NCBI GenBank assembly: GCA_029204225.1
Contig: CM055108.1
Coordinates: 14,199,955 to 14,263,954, forward strand
Length of the DNA stretch: 64,000 nt
Reading direction: 5' to 3'
From: Diphasiastrum complanatum
Taxonomy: Eukaryota > Streptophyta > Lycopodiopsida > Lycopodiales > Lycopodiaceae
Shown here: positions 44,046 through 56,437 of the stretch, piece by piece
Layout of the letters: each line of letters begins with the position of its first letter
Numbering within the stretch: position 1 is the stretch's first letter
Notes under the pieces: model-generated
Told to the model about the DNA's origin: nothing
Seen by the model: the letters and a program-made list of their open reading frames with translations, nothing else
The model's database searches: none
Made by a program: the position numbers and the translations under genes

Positions 44046-46100
44046 AATAATCCGGTTCACAGCAATGCACACCATCACATAAATCAATGAGCCAATAAGT
44101 GAGTGGTACGCATAGTTCTTTATGTTAGAATTCTCATCAGGTGTTGAGAGACACATATCTTTACTGATTTTAAGTCTTGGATCCATTGGTGAATCAATTG
44201 TCTTTGATTCGAGCATTCCAAATTTTTTCAAAATGTTTTGTAGATACCTATGTTGGCTTAGAAAGATGGCTTCTTGACTCGAACACAAATGATTTGAATA
44301 CAAAGCAGATAACGAACTAGTCCTAGATCTATCAATGTTGAATTCTTTAGAAAGATTCGACTTAGTAATTTCTAACCGAGAGTCATCAGACAGTCATCTA
44401 CATAAAGTGCAATAATTATGTAATTTGGACCATCATGTTTGATATAGATATTTGAGTCAACATCATTCAAATGAAAATCAATTTGCAATAGATATTTGTT
44501 GATTCGTTCAAACCATGCTCTAGGTGCTTATTTGAGCCTATAAAGAGCTTTACGAATCTTACAGACTTGATCTTCAAAGCCTTTGAGAATGTAACCTTCT
44601 GGTTGCTTCATGTAGGTATATTCATGGATGAAACCATTTACAAATGCAGTTTGTACATCCATCTAATGTACTTCGAGGTCTTCAGCTATTGTAGTTACCA
44701 ACAAGGTCTGGATAGATGCAAGTTTGATGACAGGACTAAAGGTCTCTATATAGTCAATATCTAGTACTTGTGTGTAGCATTTGGTTATGAGTCTTACCTT
44801 CCATTTTGAAATCGAGCCATTAGAGTTGTACTTCATTTTGAAGATCCACTTGAAATCGATGATCTTCCTTTTGGCTAGTGGTTCAGCTCTAGTTCTTGAT
44901 TAGTCAATTGTATTCACTATCCATCATTGCTCTCCACATGTCAGAATGTGCATTTGATAGTGCATCATGAACAATGAGGGGATCCTTTATTACTACACAT
45001 AAAGCTTGACGTGTATACCTCCTAGTGGATGCATAGTTGAGTATATCTTTGAACATTCAATTATTCATTATGATCCAACTTAGAAGAAGAATGACAAGGT
45101 GTAGAAGTGGAAGGAATTGAGACAGAGTTATCTTCAATATTGGCAATCGATATTTTGTCATTGGAACTAGAAATAAATTCATGTTTCATCATCTTGAAAC
45201 CATCAAATTTGTCTTTTAGGAAGACTACATCTCTGCTAATGAATTCCTTACCAAAATTAATTCCAGATCAAAGACCTTGTAAGCCTTATGATTTGATGGA
45301 TATCCAAGAAATATGGCCTTGGTGCTAGTTCAGTTGAATTTCTTCCTTAGATTTGAGGGGATTTCAATGTAGCATACACATCCAAAAACTCATAGATGGT
45401 CTATGAATGGATTTGTACCTAACCAAATCTCCTTAAGGATTTTCTTGTTGATGACCTTGGTACTGCAACGGTTCTAAATGTAGTAGGCTATTACAATTTT
45501 TTTTGCCCGTAATTTGTTCAGGAGATTAACAACAATTAACATAGATCTAGTAGACTTGACAAGAGTCTAATTCTTTCTTTCGGCTACTCTGTTCTACTAT
45601 GGAGTGCAGCTCAAAGAGTATTGTCTCTGAATCATAGATTCGCTTAGAAAGTCATTTATCATTTGAAATGAACTCTCCCCTTCCATTTGTGCATAAAGCT
45701 TTGATTTTTCTTCATGTTTGGGTTTCAGATAGTCGTCTGAATTGTTGGAAATACAAATATGCTTCTAATTTGTTCTTGATGAATATGATAATAGTTCATT
45801 GAGAATAATCATCAATAATGTAATGAAGTACATTGATCCATCACATGATGGGATCTACATCAGGCCACAAAGATCACAATGAATTAGACTCAGAATGCCT
45901 TTAGCTCTATGAGCTTGGCCTTTGGTAAATCTTGACCTTGTATGCTTGCCACAAATACGAGTCTCAAAAGTCTGTTTCGGTGAGGACTTATTGATGTCTA
46001 AGCCTTTGACAAGTTTTTTGCAGAACATATAAGTTATAGCTTTCCTATGGACATGTCCTAGGCATTGATAGTTAGAATTAAAGTAGAATCACTGTGCTAC
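44037..46100 (-). mobile_element. Decayed Ty1/copia integrase-RT, minus strand
   Basis: Reading right to left there is an integrase start (TRICGKHTRSRFTKGQAHRA near 45930), SRVAERKN.TLV near 45590, a GYPSN.KAY block near 45290, and the RT end (SQHRYLQNILKKFGMLESKT near 44220, GSLIYVMVC near 44065). It is full of stops and shifts. It ends at 44037, directly against the primer-site array of the plus-strand family C element. Confidence 0.8.
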
Positions 46101-46116
46101 TATATTGTGGGTCCTA

Positions 46117-46360
46117 TTAGTTGATAAGGATCAGTTGGCCTCGCCACGAGGCAAGTCGACGGGACACGCGTCCCGCCAACGGCAACCTGGGTCATGCATG
46201 GGTTGCCTGAGTGAACAACTATATGTATAATGTAATTTCATTTTGAGAAATACAGTTGCTATGTGAGCTTGCTGTGGAGAGTGTTTTCTGTCTGTGTTAC
46301 TGTGTAGCATGATCTGTGTTCCTGTTCGAAGCAAATTCTAAGTTGGTATCAGATCCGTAC
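46117..46360 (+). mobile_element. Possible LTR end with copia-type primer site
   Basis: TTGGTATCAGATCCG (about 46333) resembles the copia primer site. The preceding ~220 bp hold three consecutive hairpins: GCCTCG-CCA-CGAGGC, CGGGAC-ACGC-GTCCCG, and GGCAACC...GGGTTGCC. The left edge is a guess, and no partner LTR is seen. Confidence 0.4.
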
Positions 46361-46881
46361 ATGGAGTGTACACATTACAACATCGTCGTTGAAGAGAGGT
46401 TTGGGAGAACTGTCTTCTGAGAGTTTGGGGTTTACGGCAGGTTAAAGACGGAAGGAGAAACACTGGTGCAAAGAGTTTGGCAAACAGAAGCTTGGTGAGC
46501 TTGAGATTGTGTGAGGATTCAGAGACAATAGTTGTCAGCTAAATTAGAACCTCAGCAAACCGAATTTTGAAATTTTGAAGCAGGCTATTTGGTGTTTGCA
46601 ATTAGTGTGCATTCAATCGGACATCGTTTGACAAACGGATTGAAGCATCAGAGTTCTAGTAGTAGGGCAACCTCAGAGCAAGAGAATAGGCCTGTCAGAA
46701 CACTGTGAATTGGAAGCCAAGAAGAGTTTTGTGTGAAAAACCCTGGTTTGGGGTTTGGGATTTGGGAGCATAAAATCAGAGATTTCTCTCTATTCTGAAC
46801 TGTTTTGCAAGCTGTAAAAACCCAGAGGAGGGCGCCCTAGCAGTGCAAATCAGATCAGAGGAGGTCGTGGACAGCCGCGAC

Positions 46882-46979
<98 letters not shown>

Positions 46980-47401
46980 TTGAGAGATGCCATAGCTAGC
47001 AAGCTTGGAAGCTTGAAAGTGGAGAAGAGGCCGTGAAGAGTCCGCAGGCAGATCGCGCGACGTGAAGGAGGGTGGCGACTCCGTGTATTAGAGTGTGTCG
47101 CGGCTCCAAGGATGTGGTTTAATGCCCAAATGAAATCTAGATCGTTGGATCCAGATACAAGATAATCAATGGTAGAGATGAGCTTCTTGTGGGACGTTGG
47201 ATTGCTATAATCCATTAGATGTTGAAGAAAAGGTCTTGAAGGGTCTTGAAGTGCATTTTGGCCTTCAATTTCATTAAAAATTTTCATACTGAAATTGGAG
47301 TTGAGTCCCTCAAGGTGAAGAAACAGTTCAAAAACAAGGAAAATCCCTATTTTTGGGTCCTTTGCCCGTTTTGACCCAAACGAAAGGCTATAACCTCCCA
47401 C
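46361..47401 (+). other. Probable non-coding internal region of the preceding element
   Basis: G-rich leader-like sequence with repeated 'gggtttggg' strings and no gag or pol motif. The long minus-strand frame here runs through an AG repeat and is not credible. Confidence 0.3.
46884..46976 (+). repeat. (AG)n microsatellite, ~46 units
   Basis: An AG run of about 93 bp. Confidence 0.98.
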
Positions 47402-50400
47402 CGAAGGGCACCCGAACTGTACCTACAAGTACGGTACAGCAAAACAAAGTGATTGCAGCGGAGAAAGTGTTCGGAGTGCGCCAAAAGTGATTTCATCATT
47501 CCATTGGGCACGTAGTTGGGAGTTGACGACTATTTTGTGTCTTTGAATTCTCTTTTGCACGGAAGCTTCACAGGAACCTAGACACTCGACTGCACATCAC
47601 AGAACACATCTTATTCTAGCAATCAAGACAAATGACACAAAACAAGGAGATGCGAGCAACTGTATTCAGTTTAGTTTTTAGAACGAGATCGTCAATAAAA
47701 AATGATGTCCATGAAGGATCTTTCACCACCTCTTAGAGGATCCCTTACAAGATATTCCACAAATGTGTCTATATACATGTAGCACACTTCAAAAACTATA
47801 CATCATGCCAAGCCATGTATTCCAAGGCATTTTGTGCACTTGAAGATACATCAATTAAGTGCATACATAATGTTGCCAAAGACAACTTGCCTTGCTTGAT
47901 CCATATGATTGAGCCTAGATGGCTCCATCTTGATACTCAAGGTTCTTCTTGGAGTCCTTGGGTCTTGAGCTTGATCCTCCACTTGACTTGACTCCAAACC
48001 ATCAATGAATTGAATAAGGTGTTGATCCAAACGTGCTTCTTCAAGTTTACAAATCTTCCACTCTTGAAAGATCACATTTCCACCATTGACAAATTCTTTG
48101 GTTGAAAACAAGTAGATTCTACAATCTCTACTTGATACAATTCAATTCACCATAGGCCCACCATTTCAAATTTGAGCATGAGGCAATGATACCTTGACCT
48201 AGCAAGCAAGGCAATGAAAAGAACACATAGAGATGGTGGTGATTAAAACACATATAAAGCAATAAAATAGGAGAAAAAGATATAGCACCTCTCTCATGGT
48301 TGTATATCCACACACTTTTTTTTTGTAAAGCTTGAACTAGGATTTTTTTTTGCAATATGATGTGTTGTAAAGAGTGATCATATAAAATTCAATACATAGT
48401 ATTGTCTAGTAGTATAAATTGGTGTATAAATACATCGTGAAAAAGTGGCATCATAAAAAATAAAATAAAAAAAGTGGGATTGTGAGCACATTGTGTTTTC
48501 GACGGCGTTCATGGGCCTTCATGTCCTCAATCCTATCAACACATGAGGCTTAACATGGACTCAATGCTTCTCATTCCAATGAATTTCAACTTACTTTGCA
48601 ATTTAATTCCCTTTAAAAAGAGGATCACAAGAAGAAGACACGATATGCCTTTGAAATTAAATACTGAAATATTATACTAAAGTAAATATAAATCATTCTA
48701 ACTTTGAAGTAAAATGTCTAATTTGTTGACTTTCACACGTGTGGACTGTCCACCACATGTACTTGTGATCTCCTAAGGTGTGTAAATGCACCAAGATCAA
48801 GACTAGATTGAGATTCAAGATCAATCTTTGATTCTATGGCAAAAACACACTACTACATGCATTCAATCACTTCCAACTCTCACTCACACGTGTGGGAAGT
48901 GTTCCAAAAGTATTCTAAGTAAAAACAAGCTGCTCTCCTCGGGTAGAGAGAGAAAAACCATCATGAGCTCTCGGGTAGAGAGAGAAAGCTAGAAATTCAT
49001 TGACACTCAAAATCCACTCAATCTCAAAATCAATTAGATCCAAAAGGAGGAGTACAATGATACTAATAGATTCATGAGCTACCACTATGCTTAACTATGA
49101 TTGAATCACACTTTTCCACCTCTTAATCCTATTGGACCATTGATCCATGCACCTCTAAATTCTATTGGACTATATTCAAGCACACCTCAATTTTCTATTG
49201 GACCTCACAAGGTTCCACCTCTAAATCCTATTGGACCTCTTAAGCTTCATCAAACAAAAGCATGACACTTGTCTACACTCTAATTGGCACAAGTTTGGCT
49301 CAATATTGGCATTACAAGTGGAAATGGATAATGTGCAATCTATGCCAAATTTGACCTTATCAACATCCTACACCTAAATGCTTGACTATGAAATTCTATG
49401 AGACCCCTATATCAAACATTTTGATTTACTTTACAATTGTCCACACGTGGGAACATCCTCCACACATGTGAGATTCACTTACAAACTTCTATCATAAAAA
49501 ATACCAAGCTAGATTTTTGCCAATTTCTCACATAATTTAGCCATGTTGATTGAATATCATTGTAAAAAAATGTCCCATTCTTAGAATATCAATGAGACTT
49601 GATGCAATGCTCACACTCTTCTTTTTCTCAACACTCCTCCTTTTCATCCCATTTTTTGGCCTACAATAGGAAGCTTAGGATATGTATGCTTAAAATATGT
49701 AGTTTATGATTTTTTGCACATGCCTTAATCAATCCTAAGCATTATGAAACCTTAAGTTTAAAATCATTTATGTAATTAATCGACACGTATTTTCTTTAAA
49801 ATGAAAAAAAAAATTCTCATAGAAGTGTAGATCCTATTTTGTATTCATAAATCAGATGAGTGAAAGTTTCATCTTTGCAATGGCATTTGGTGCAACTAGA
49901 TGTATTGTGAAAATAGTTAAAAACTAGCTAGTAGTTATTGTTATGGCCAAATATCACATACTCTTGTACATAGTTACATGCTAACTTAAAGGTGATTTAA
50001 ATCTATTCACATGCTTAGAGGTGGCCAAATTGAGCCCCAAAATCAAGGGTCCTAAATTGCAGTTTAATCTTGAGAGATTTGGTAACAATGCATGTGACAC
50101 ACCTAATCCAACCACCAAGTGGGGGGTGTGATTCCTAGATTAGGGGCTTAGATAGTAGGGTTCCTAATGATGGACAACCCTAATGCTCAGATCCAAGCCA
50201 ATCCAATATTAGTTTGATGAGAATCATTTTGTACATACACTTTGATGAAATCAATATTGATGGTGATTTCGACAATTTAGCTCTTGCAAGAAGATTTCAT
50301 GCTTGATGAATGTGATATTTTTTTGTGTATAATAAATCGATCTAAACTTGATAAGAGTTCTATACTATCTACACCTATGACAGGTCGTGAGGATTAGCAA

Positions 50401-50819
50401 GTGCTAATTTGATTGTGGTGTTCAAAGGCAATTGCCAATCTACATGCAAAATAGCTAAAATTGTTGTCTAGAATCCTAGCAATCTAAACTAAGTGAAATC
50501 CTTAATGCTTGATTCATGTTTATAGATCCAAATGAGGCTAAAAACTTCTAATTTTGTACTCTCTTTCATTCATTGTGATATAGTGTGATGGTGTGTTCTT
50601 CCTCTTTCTCTTGGAATGGAATTCGTGTGCATGAAAGAATTGTAAATGAGAGGATGAATATCCTCAATGTTATCAAAAAATTTGGATGGCATCAACGTAC
50701 ACAAAAGCAAGGAAGAGAAGGGTAATTTGTTAGTTATTTTTGCAAGCAAATAAAGAGTAAATGAGAGTGAATGAGAGTCGTGTGAGCAACAAAAGTGCCA
50801 CCAAAATTCACAAGCAATT
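47402..50819. other. AT-rich gene-free stretch
   Basis: No conserved frame on either strand. On the minus strand a purine tract (GGATGAAAAGGAGGAG) near 49645 precedes TGTTGAGAAA. That could be a polypurine tract/LTR junction with the LTR running leftward to about 48700, but neither a partner LTR nor pol sequence is visible. A 'gggtagagagagaaa' unit is duplicated near 48938 and 48973. Confidence 0.35.
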
Positions 50820-50879
50820 ATGAAGCCAACTCAGCTTGAAAGGATGGGAGAAATTGGAAACAACAGAGAGCACACACAA

Positions 50880-51615
50880 GCCTTTCTAGAAACACTTTTC
50901 GGAGTGGCAGGGTCAACATACAAGCATCCAAGATACTTGCAAGGTCTACCAGGGGAGGCAACCAAAGAAGACGAAGGCAGAGACTTTAAAAGATCCTTTA
51001 CTGACAAAAATCTGCACACAATACTGAAGAGTATAAGTAGGAAGAAAAGGCTTGGGACAAATGGGATGGGCATATATGTAGTCCTACATTAAGAACGTAC
51101 TGCATATGGCCACTGAACAAGAACAAGAAATCTCCTAACCACTGCACTGACCGATGCAATAAATTGTAGTAACTAGGAAGATTTTAACAACTAAGATGGA
51201 CCATAGACATTCAGGATGGTCAATGTAGCCTATAAAATAATAGCTAGGCTGATCATGAATATATTGTCAGCAATTGTCCAAGACCTTACAGACAAAAAAC
51301 ACCTCAGATCTATTAAGGGGAAATTCATTAGTGACAACATACTAACCATATGGACAACTAGTAATCCTTCATACAAAAGCAACACAAATTGAAAAGATTC
51401 TTGACGAAATTTTACAAGCATTCCTGTTGCTTTTTGTGTGAAGATACATAGACCATGGAGTCTAATCAGTACATAAGCTTTATATAAAGCGGCAATCTCT
51501 AACATTGAGATCACTGGGTAACTTACATCACCAATCAAGCTATCTAGTTTAGTGAGGCAGGGATGCAATTTGTCACCTACACAACTTCGTATTTCAATTT
51601 CCAGAACTGTGCAAT
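50880..51615 (+). mobile_element. LINE (L1-type) reverse transcriptase remnant
   Basis: The plus strand reads LHTILKSISRKKRLGTNGMG near 51010, a decayed form of the L1 motif LK..K..KSPGPDG. VAYKIIARLIMNILSAIVQD follows near 51225, then KGKFISDNILTIWTT near 51320, and SPIKLSSLVRQGCNLSPTQL near 51530. These are consecutive RT blocks of plant L1 LINEs in the right order. The catalytic YADD block is missing and several frame breaks occur. No endonuclease part is recognisable. Confidence 0.8.
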
Positions 51616-51989
51616 TCAATTTTTTATCTATTAATCTTTATTTTATTTTTTTGTGATTTTTTGTAAATAATTCTTTCTCTTAGCTTTTAAGAGCTACTGA
51701 TTTTTTCTGATTTGGAGCTAAAATGAGCAAAATATGGCCATTTTAGTAAAACCATTCCAATTTTAGTTAGTTGTAGTTTTTGCTGTCTATTTTTCTCTAT
51801 TTATGGCTGTAGTTTTGGCCGATTTTTCTGATTGTAACTTTTTAGATTTGTAGATCTCTATCTAAGCTTGAATTTGCACCAATTTTGACAAGGTTTGGTT
51901 AAGATTTGACAAAGATATGAAAATTTTACTAATTTACTAGGTTGATTCAAGAACTTTGGTACGATTATTGGGAGAGAAGCACTTCAATT

Positions 51990-53930
51990 TTTCAATCCTG
52001 AAGTAAAACCCAAGTAAATACGCAGAATTACCTAGCAAATTCATCACTTTATTAATCTCAAGCAAATGTACATAGATCAACAAGCAAACATGAGAGCTCT
52101 GATGCAAGTCTCCTCCCAACCCTAGCTGCATAGGAATACGATAAGGAATGTCTGGCAAGGCTCACACTATATCCCCTCAAGCGCCCTTTAACCCTGACAC
52201 ATCAACACATCGCAAACTCCATGCACAGTCGACACTTGCCACTTGGCAGTACCCTAACACATAGGCAAGCTAGTATGTGTCACTCATGCATTGGACCAAG
52301 TGTCCCAATGAGCATATGACACGTCCTATTGACTTGTCCATTGACCGTTCAACAAGAGTCACTCATGCACTGGACCAAATGTCCTAGTGAGCATATGACA
52401 CGTGTCACGTTGACCAGTCAACCCTTCCTACTTTTTAGGAGGTTAGTCCAGCAAACTCTCATGAGACCCAATGTCCCATTGGCCATCTCCGAATTAGTCA
52501 CTATAACAGATATAGCTTCCTCTTTCAAAACCCCAACTCCACTTCATGGCCAGTTGACAATGTCTTTCATAACATTCCACTAACTCTCTCAAAAACACTA
52601 GCCCCTTAACCTTTGAGTTGCTCCAAAATCAACTTAAGAGTGGCTTCGATAGTATCCACCTTGGAACATACTGCATCTAATCTTTGTGAATCTTGACTGG
52701 TGTTGCTTGCGGATGCCATAGCAGAAGAATAGGTACCAAAAACAAGGCATTGTACAAAAAACTATACAAAATTAAGCAACTAAAGTTCTTGAAACAAAGC
52801 AAAAACAAGCTCTTAGCACCTACACAGATAGGTCACTCTGAATTCCTAGAAGAACTTGATAGAATAAACCTATGTTCTAACTACATATAGACTCTTGTTC
52901 CCAAAAATCACCCAACTAGGATTTCAAACTGACCATTGGCAAAAAACAATGGATGATCACCGAATCGGAAGGTGAAATGCCCTACCCTACCAACAACCTC
53001 CCCCAAGAAGCCTATTGCAACTGACAGATCTGAAAAATACTGAGTATTGAAGAAGTTACAAACAAATTCACAAATCCTATGTGGGATGGATTTTCGCAAA
53101 AGTGAAGAGAATAATCAAAAACCACGTAGTAGAAAATGCTCAAAGGCTGCCAGAAGATCAGCAATCCACCATAGGACTTCAATCCGCTATCTTATGGGCT
53201 CCAAATCTGCCAACAGATCACCTACAGTAGGGCACTAGCTCTCCAAGAATGCACCAAACCCTAACTGGAGATGCCAATGATGCCAAATCCCACACAAGTC
53301 TTGAAAGCAACTGCTCTAATACCAAATTGTTACACACCAGCTCACAAACTCTTAAGTAAATACACAAAATTAACCAGCAAATTCATCATATATTAATCTC
53401 AAGCAAATGTACATAGATCAACAAGCAAACATGAGAGCTCTGATGCAAGTCTCTTCCCAACCATAACTGCATAAGAATACGATAGGAAATGTCAAGGCTC
53501 ACACTATATCACCTCAAGCACCCCTTAACCCTGACACATCCTAACGTCGACACATGACAAACTCCAGGCACAATCGACACTTGCCACTTGCCAGTACCTT
53601 GACACATAGGCAAGCTAGTAGGTGGACAATCCAACGGTCACCCATGCATTGGACCAAGTGTCCCAATGAGCATATGACACGTCCTGTTGACCCGTGACCG
53701 TCCAACAAATGTCACTCGTGCATTGGACCAAGTGTCCCATTGAGCATATGACACATGTCACGTTGATCGGTCAATGCTTCCTACTTTTGAGGAGGTCAGC
53801 CCACCAGACTCTCATGAGACCTAGTACACCCTTGGCCATCTCGAAAATAGTCACTATAACAGATATTTACATCGCAATTTACATTTGTCTCCACAGGCCG
53901 ATGACAGCCATTTACAATTTACAATTTACA
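51990..53930 (-). mobile_element. Internally deleted Ty3/gypsy element (family E), minus strand
   Basis: The 5' LTR is 53328-53930 on the minus strand, from TGTAAATTG to GTGTGTAACA. It is followed by the primer site ATTTGGTATTAGAGCAG (53311-53327). The 3' LTR is about 51990-52597 and is preceded by a purine tract AAGGGGCTAG. The internal part is only about 0.7 kb: an untranslated leader and the start of a gag frame (MASASNTSQDSQRLDAVCSK, near 52720) that runs into the polypurine tract. Leader and LTR match the plus-strand element at 61423. The far end of the 3' LTR, near 51990, is diverged. Confidence 0.75.
53328..53930 (-). repeat. 5' LTR of the deleted family E element
   Basis: 603 bp. It carries repeated 'tggaccaagtgtcc' and 'gcatatgacacgt' units shared with the LTRs at 51990 and 61423. 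Confidence 0.8.
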
Positions 53931-55507
53931 TTCAAAAGATATTCAAAGTTATAGCACGTTGGGGGGGGGCCGTTCGTGGCACCTTGCCCCTGTCCCCGTT
54001 CGTTGTTGTGTAATTAGCACAAGATCATGTACAACGACAGGAAGCTAAAGGAATTATATAACCCATCTTATCAAGGTAAATACTCAGGAAGAAGACTATT
54101 GAATGTCTTTCTGCATGTATTATGTCAACCCAAACACAAATATATGTTACTTAAGACAATCCTGTGTTTCGTAACACTCTTCTTCAGTGATTTTATTAAA
54201 CATATGGGATAAATTTGTAGATGAAAGGTTTTTTCTACAGAAGACTTGCCGCAACCTTGTTCTACAATGATCAGCTGGAAGCAGAAGCAGAGGCAGCAAT
54301 GTCTGATCTACTGACAAGAACAATACATGGAAAGACCATTCCTACTTTAAGGTGGCCAGAAATTTTCGACTACTACCAAAGGATTCATGGAGCATGGCAC
54401 TCGACAAAGAACTACACGATCTTCATTTTTTAGGGCAAAAATGCTTAAGTAGGGCAAGTGTCATGTTCTGCATGTAATTAGCCCATCTGCTCAAAAAATG
54501 CAATGCTAAACATAGCCATGGAGCTTTTGGAATAGAATTAGTCAATAGGACATTGAATAAAGTGGTTTGAACAACCGCGCTATATTTTGTAAATAGCAAG
54601 ATTGTAATAATGGTTGCGAGGCCCACTTTACCTAAATATTAATACTACAGGAACAAAGGCAATGGCATATATCAGGTCTACTTTCCTATAGACAATTTAT
54701 AAGCGAAAAATAAGGTTATTTTCAGCATAGCCTAATGTTTCCCTCATGTTCTGCAGATCTGCATGCTTGCTTTTAACAAATTAGCCTCAAGTGGCCTATG
54801 CCAGGAGTCAGGGAAGATTGTCTTAAAAAGCCTGGAAGTGCAGGCTTACATTAGTTATTTTTCCCATGCCCAACTATTATTTTCAAAGATCTTTTTATGA
54901 CTTTGTTAGTAGTGACAAACACAGACTGTAAACAGACAGAATACTTGCAGATGCCATATATACTTTTGAACTTTGAAGAAATTAACCTAGACTAGTAACA
55001 ACTATTGATTTATAAAGTACACTGCAGGTGATAAATTTCAGAATCCACCATTCAGAACCCATTTTCAAAATTTGAAAGTCTTACATTGTCAGTGAGTAGA
55101 TGCCAATCCATATCTGCTTAAAGCTTAAGCTAATCTGAAGAGACCAGACCTCTCTTCAAATCCAAGGCCAATAATTGGGAATACTCATAATTAACATTAC
55201 TGCTATAACCATTTTGTGATTGAAAATCCAAACCGCTTTCGTATTATTATCACATATCAACTATTTCTCAGGAAATACTGCAGGTATATTGACTGTTACA
55301 GAACTTTTAGGGAACTTGGAAAAACAAAACGCAAGCAGAATTTTCCTCTACTTTTGAAAAGTACAAAATTTATGAGCTAATATGGGGACACACTGCCCGA
55401 GTCTATGCCATGCTCATCTTATATGATACATAAGAACGAAAAAAAAAAATGTGGATAAGAAACCCTGTACACTTCATATATGAAGTTTGAAGCCTGTCAT
55501 GAACTTG
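53931..55507. other. Gene-free stretch downstream of the FrnE-like gene
   Basis: This includes a G run (53961-53970) beside a GC-rich patch. The plus-strand frame 54221-54433 has a plausible acidic composition but no motif I recognise. The right end is probably the 3' UTR of the minus-strand FrnE-like gene. Confidence 0.4.
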
Positions 55508-56437
55508 TTAGCTGGGAGGGGTGTTTGCAATTTCACGACTTGAAGCTAGCTTGAAAACTTCAATGAATGACTCTGGTGGCTGGGCACCTGACAGCTGATA
55601 GCGATTATCAATCTGCAACATACAAAGCACAGGTGCAATCATCCCTTTTGCAATGTAATGTGGTGTTTGCTAAACTGAAATAAGAGATTGCACAGTAGTA
55701 AATTGCATCTTTTTCAGAATATGTACCAGGAAATGAGGGACACCAGTAACACCACGCGCATATTTCCGTAGTTCCTTCTGCACCTGCTCATCGTATTAGA
55801 CTTCAACTTCAAACAGGGAAAAAACACTTGTCCTTCCTTAAACTTCAGGGGATAATCATTTTTCAGAAAACATTGCCTTAGATCAGCCACTCGTGACTGT
55901 AGAGTGCTTGGGTTGGGAAACCCCACCCAGTTTTGAATCCCTGACCAAAATTGACATATAGATTGCTTCAGAGTTGTAAAGATTTGTTTCCTACCTCTTC
56001 AAGTCCAGCATTTGGGTCATCAAGAAACTCCTTTGCCCCTTCTATACCTACCTTATCGGCAGCACTCAAAAGTACCTCCCTACATGATCAGAAACTTTAT
56101 CGTCAGATGAATATGACTTGCACAATCATGTTTCCAAAACTTTGGACATAGAATCCAGTGCCCGATTGACGTGTCATACACCAAACCCAATTGCCATGTG
56201 AATAGAATTATAGTCGCATTCATATCACTAATGGTACATATCGCTATTGCAGGGATAAACATGCCTCACAAACACCAGTACGTAAAAACCCCATCAGGAA
56301 GAACTACCCACCGATCACCAATGTACTTCTCCTGTGTGAAATAGTTGATGAAGAGCTCCTCGACAAGAGAATTTTGTTTTTCTATTCCCTGCTGACCAGC
56401 TAACTCAATTAACCGGTGACTATCCAAAGTGCTACCC
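55508..56437 (-). CDS. DSBA/FrnE-like thioredoxin-fold protein, C-terminal exons
   Basis: Four minus-strand exons join in frame: 56437-56312, 56079-55995, 55783-55727 and 55612-55508 (stop TAA at 55508). All introns are GT-AG. The protein reads GSTLDSHRLIELAGQQGIEK, then LFINYFTQEKYIGDR, EVLLSAADKVGIEGAKEFL, KYARGVTGVPHFL, and NRYQLSGAQPPESF. These are the conserved blocks of the DSBA oxidoreductase (FrnE-like) family found in plants and bacteria, including the cis-Pro loop GVPHF and the QLSGAQPPE block. The first exon seen starts one base into a codon, so upstream exons must exist or have existed. They would carry the CPWC-type active site, which I cannot find up to 57868. Either they lie beyond the retroelements at 57.9-61 kb or the gene is 5'-truncated. 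Confidence 0.85.

Noticed and set aside
46850-47401. 183-codon minus-strand frame
   Set aside because: Its C-terminal half is the AG repeat read as SLSLSL, and the rest has no motif I recognise.
54221-54433. 70-codon plus-strand frame MKGFFYRRLAATLFYNDQLE...
   Set aside because: Composition is plausible, but there is no motif, no splice context and no neighbour that supports a gene.
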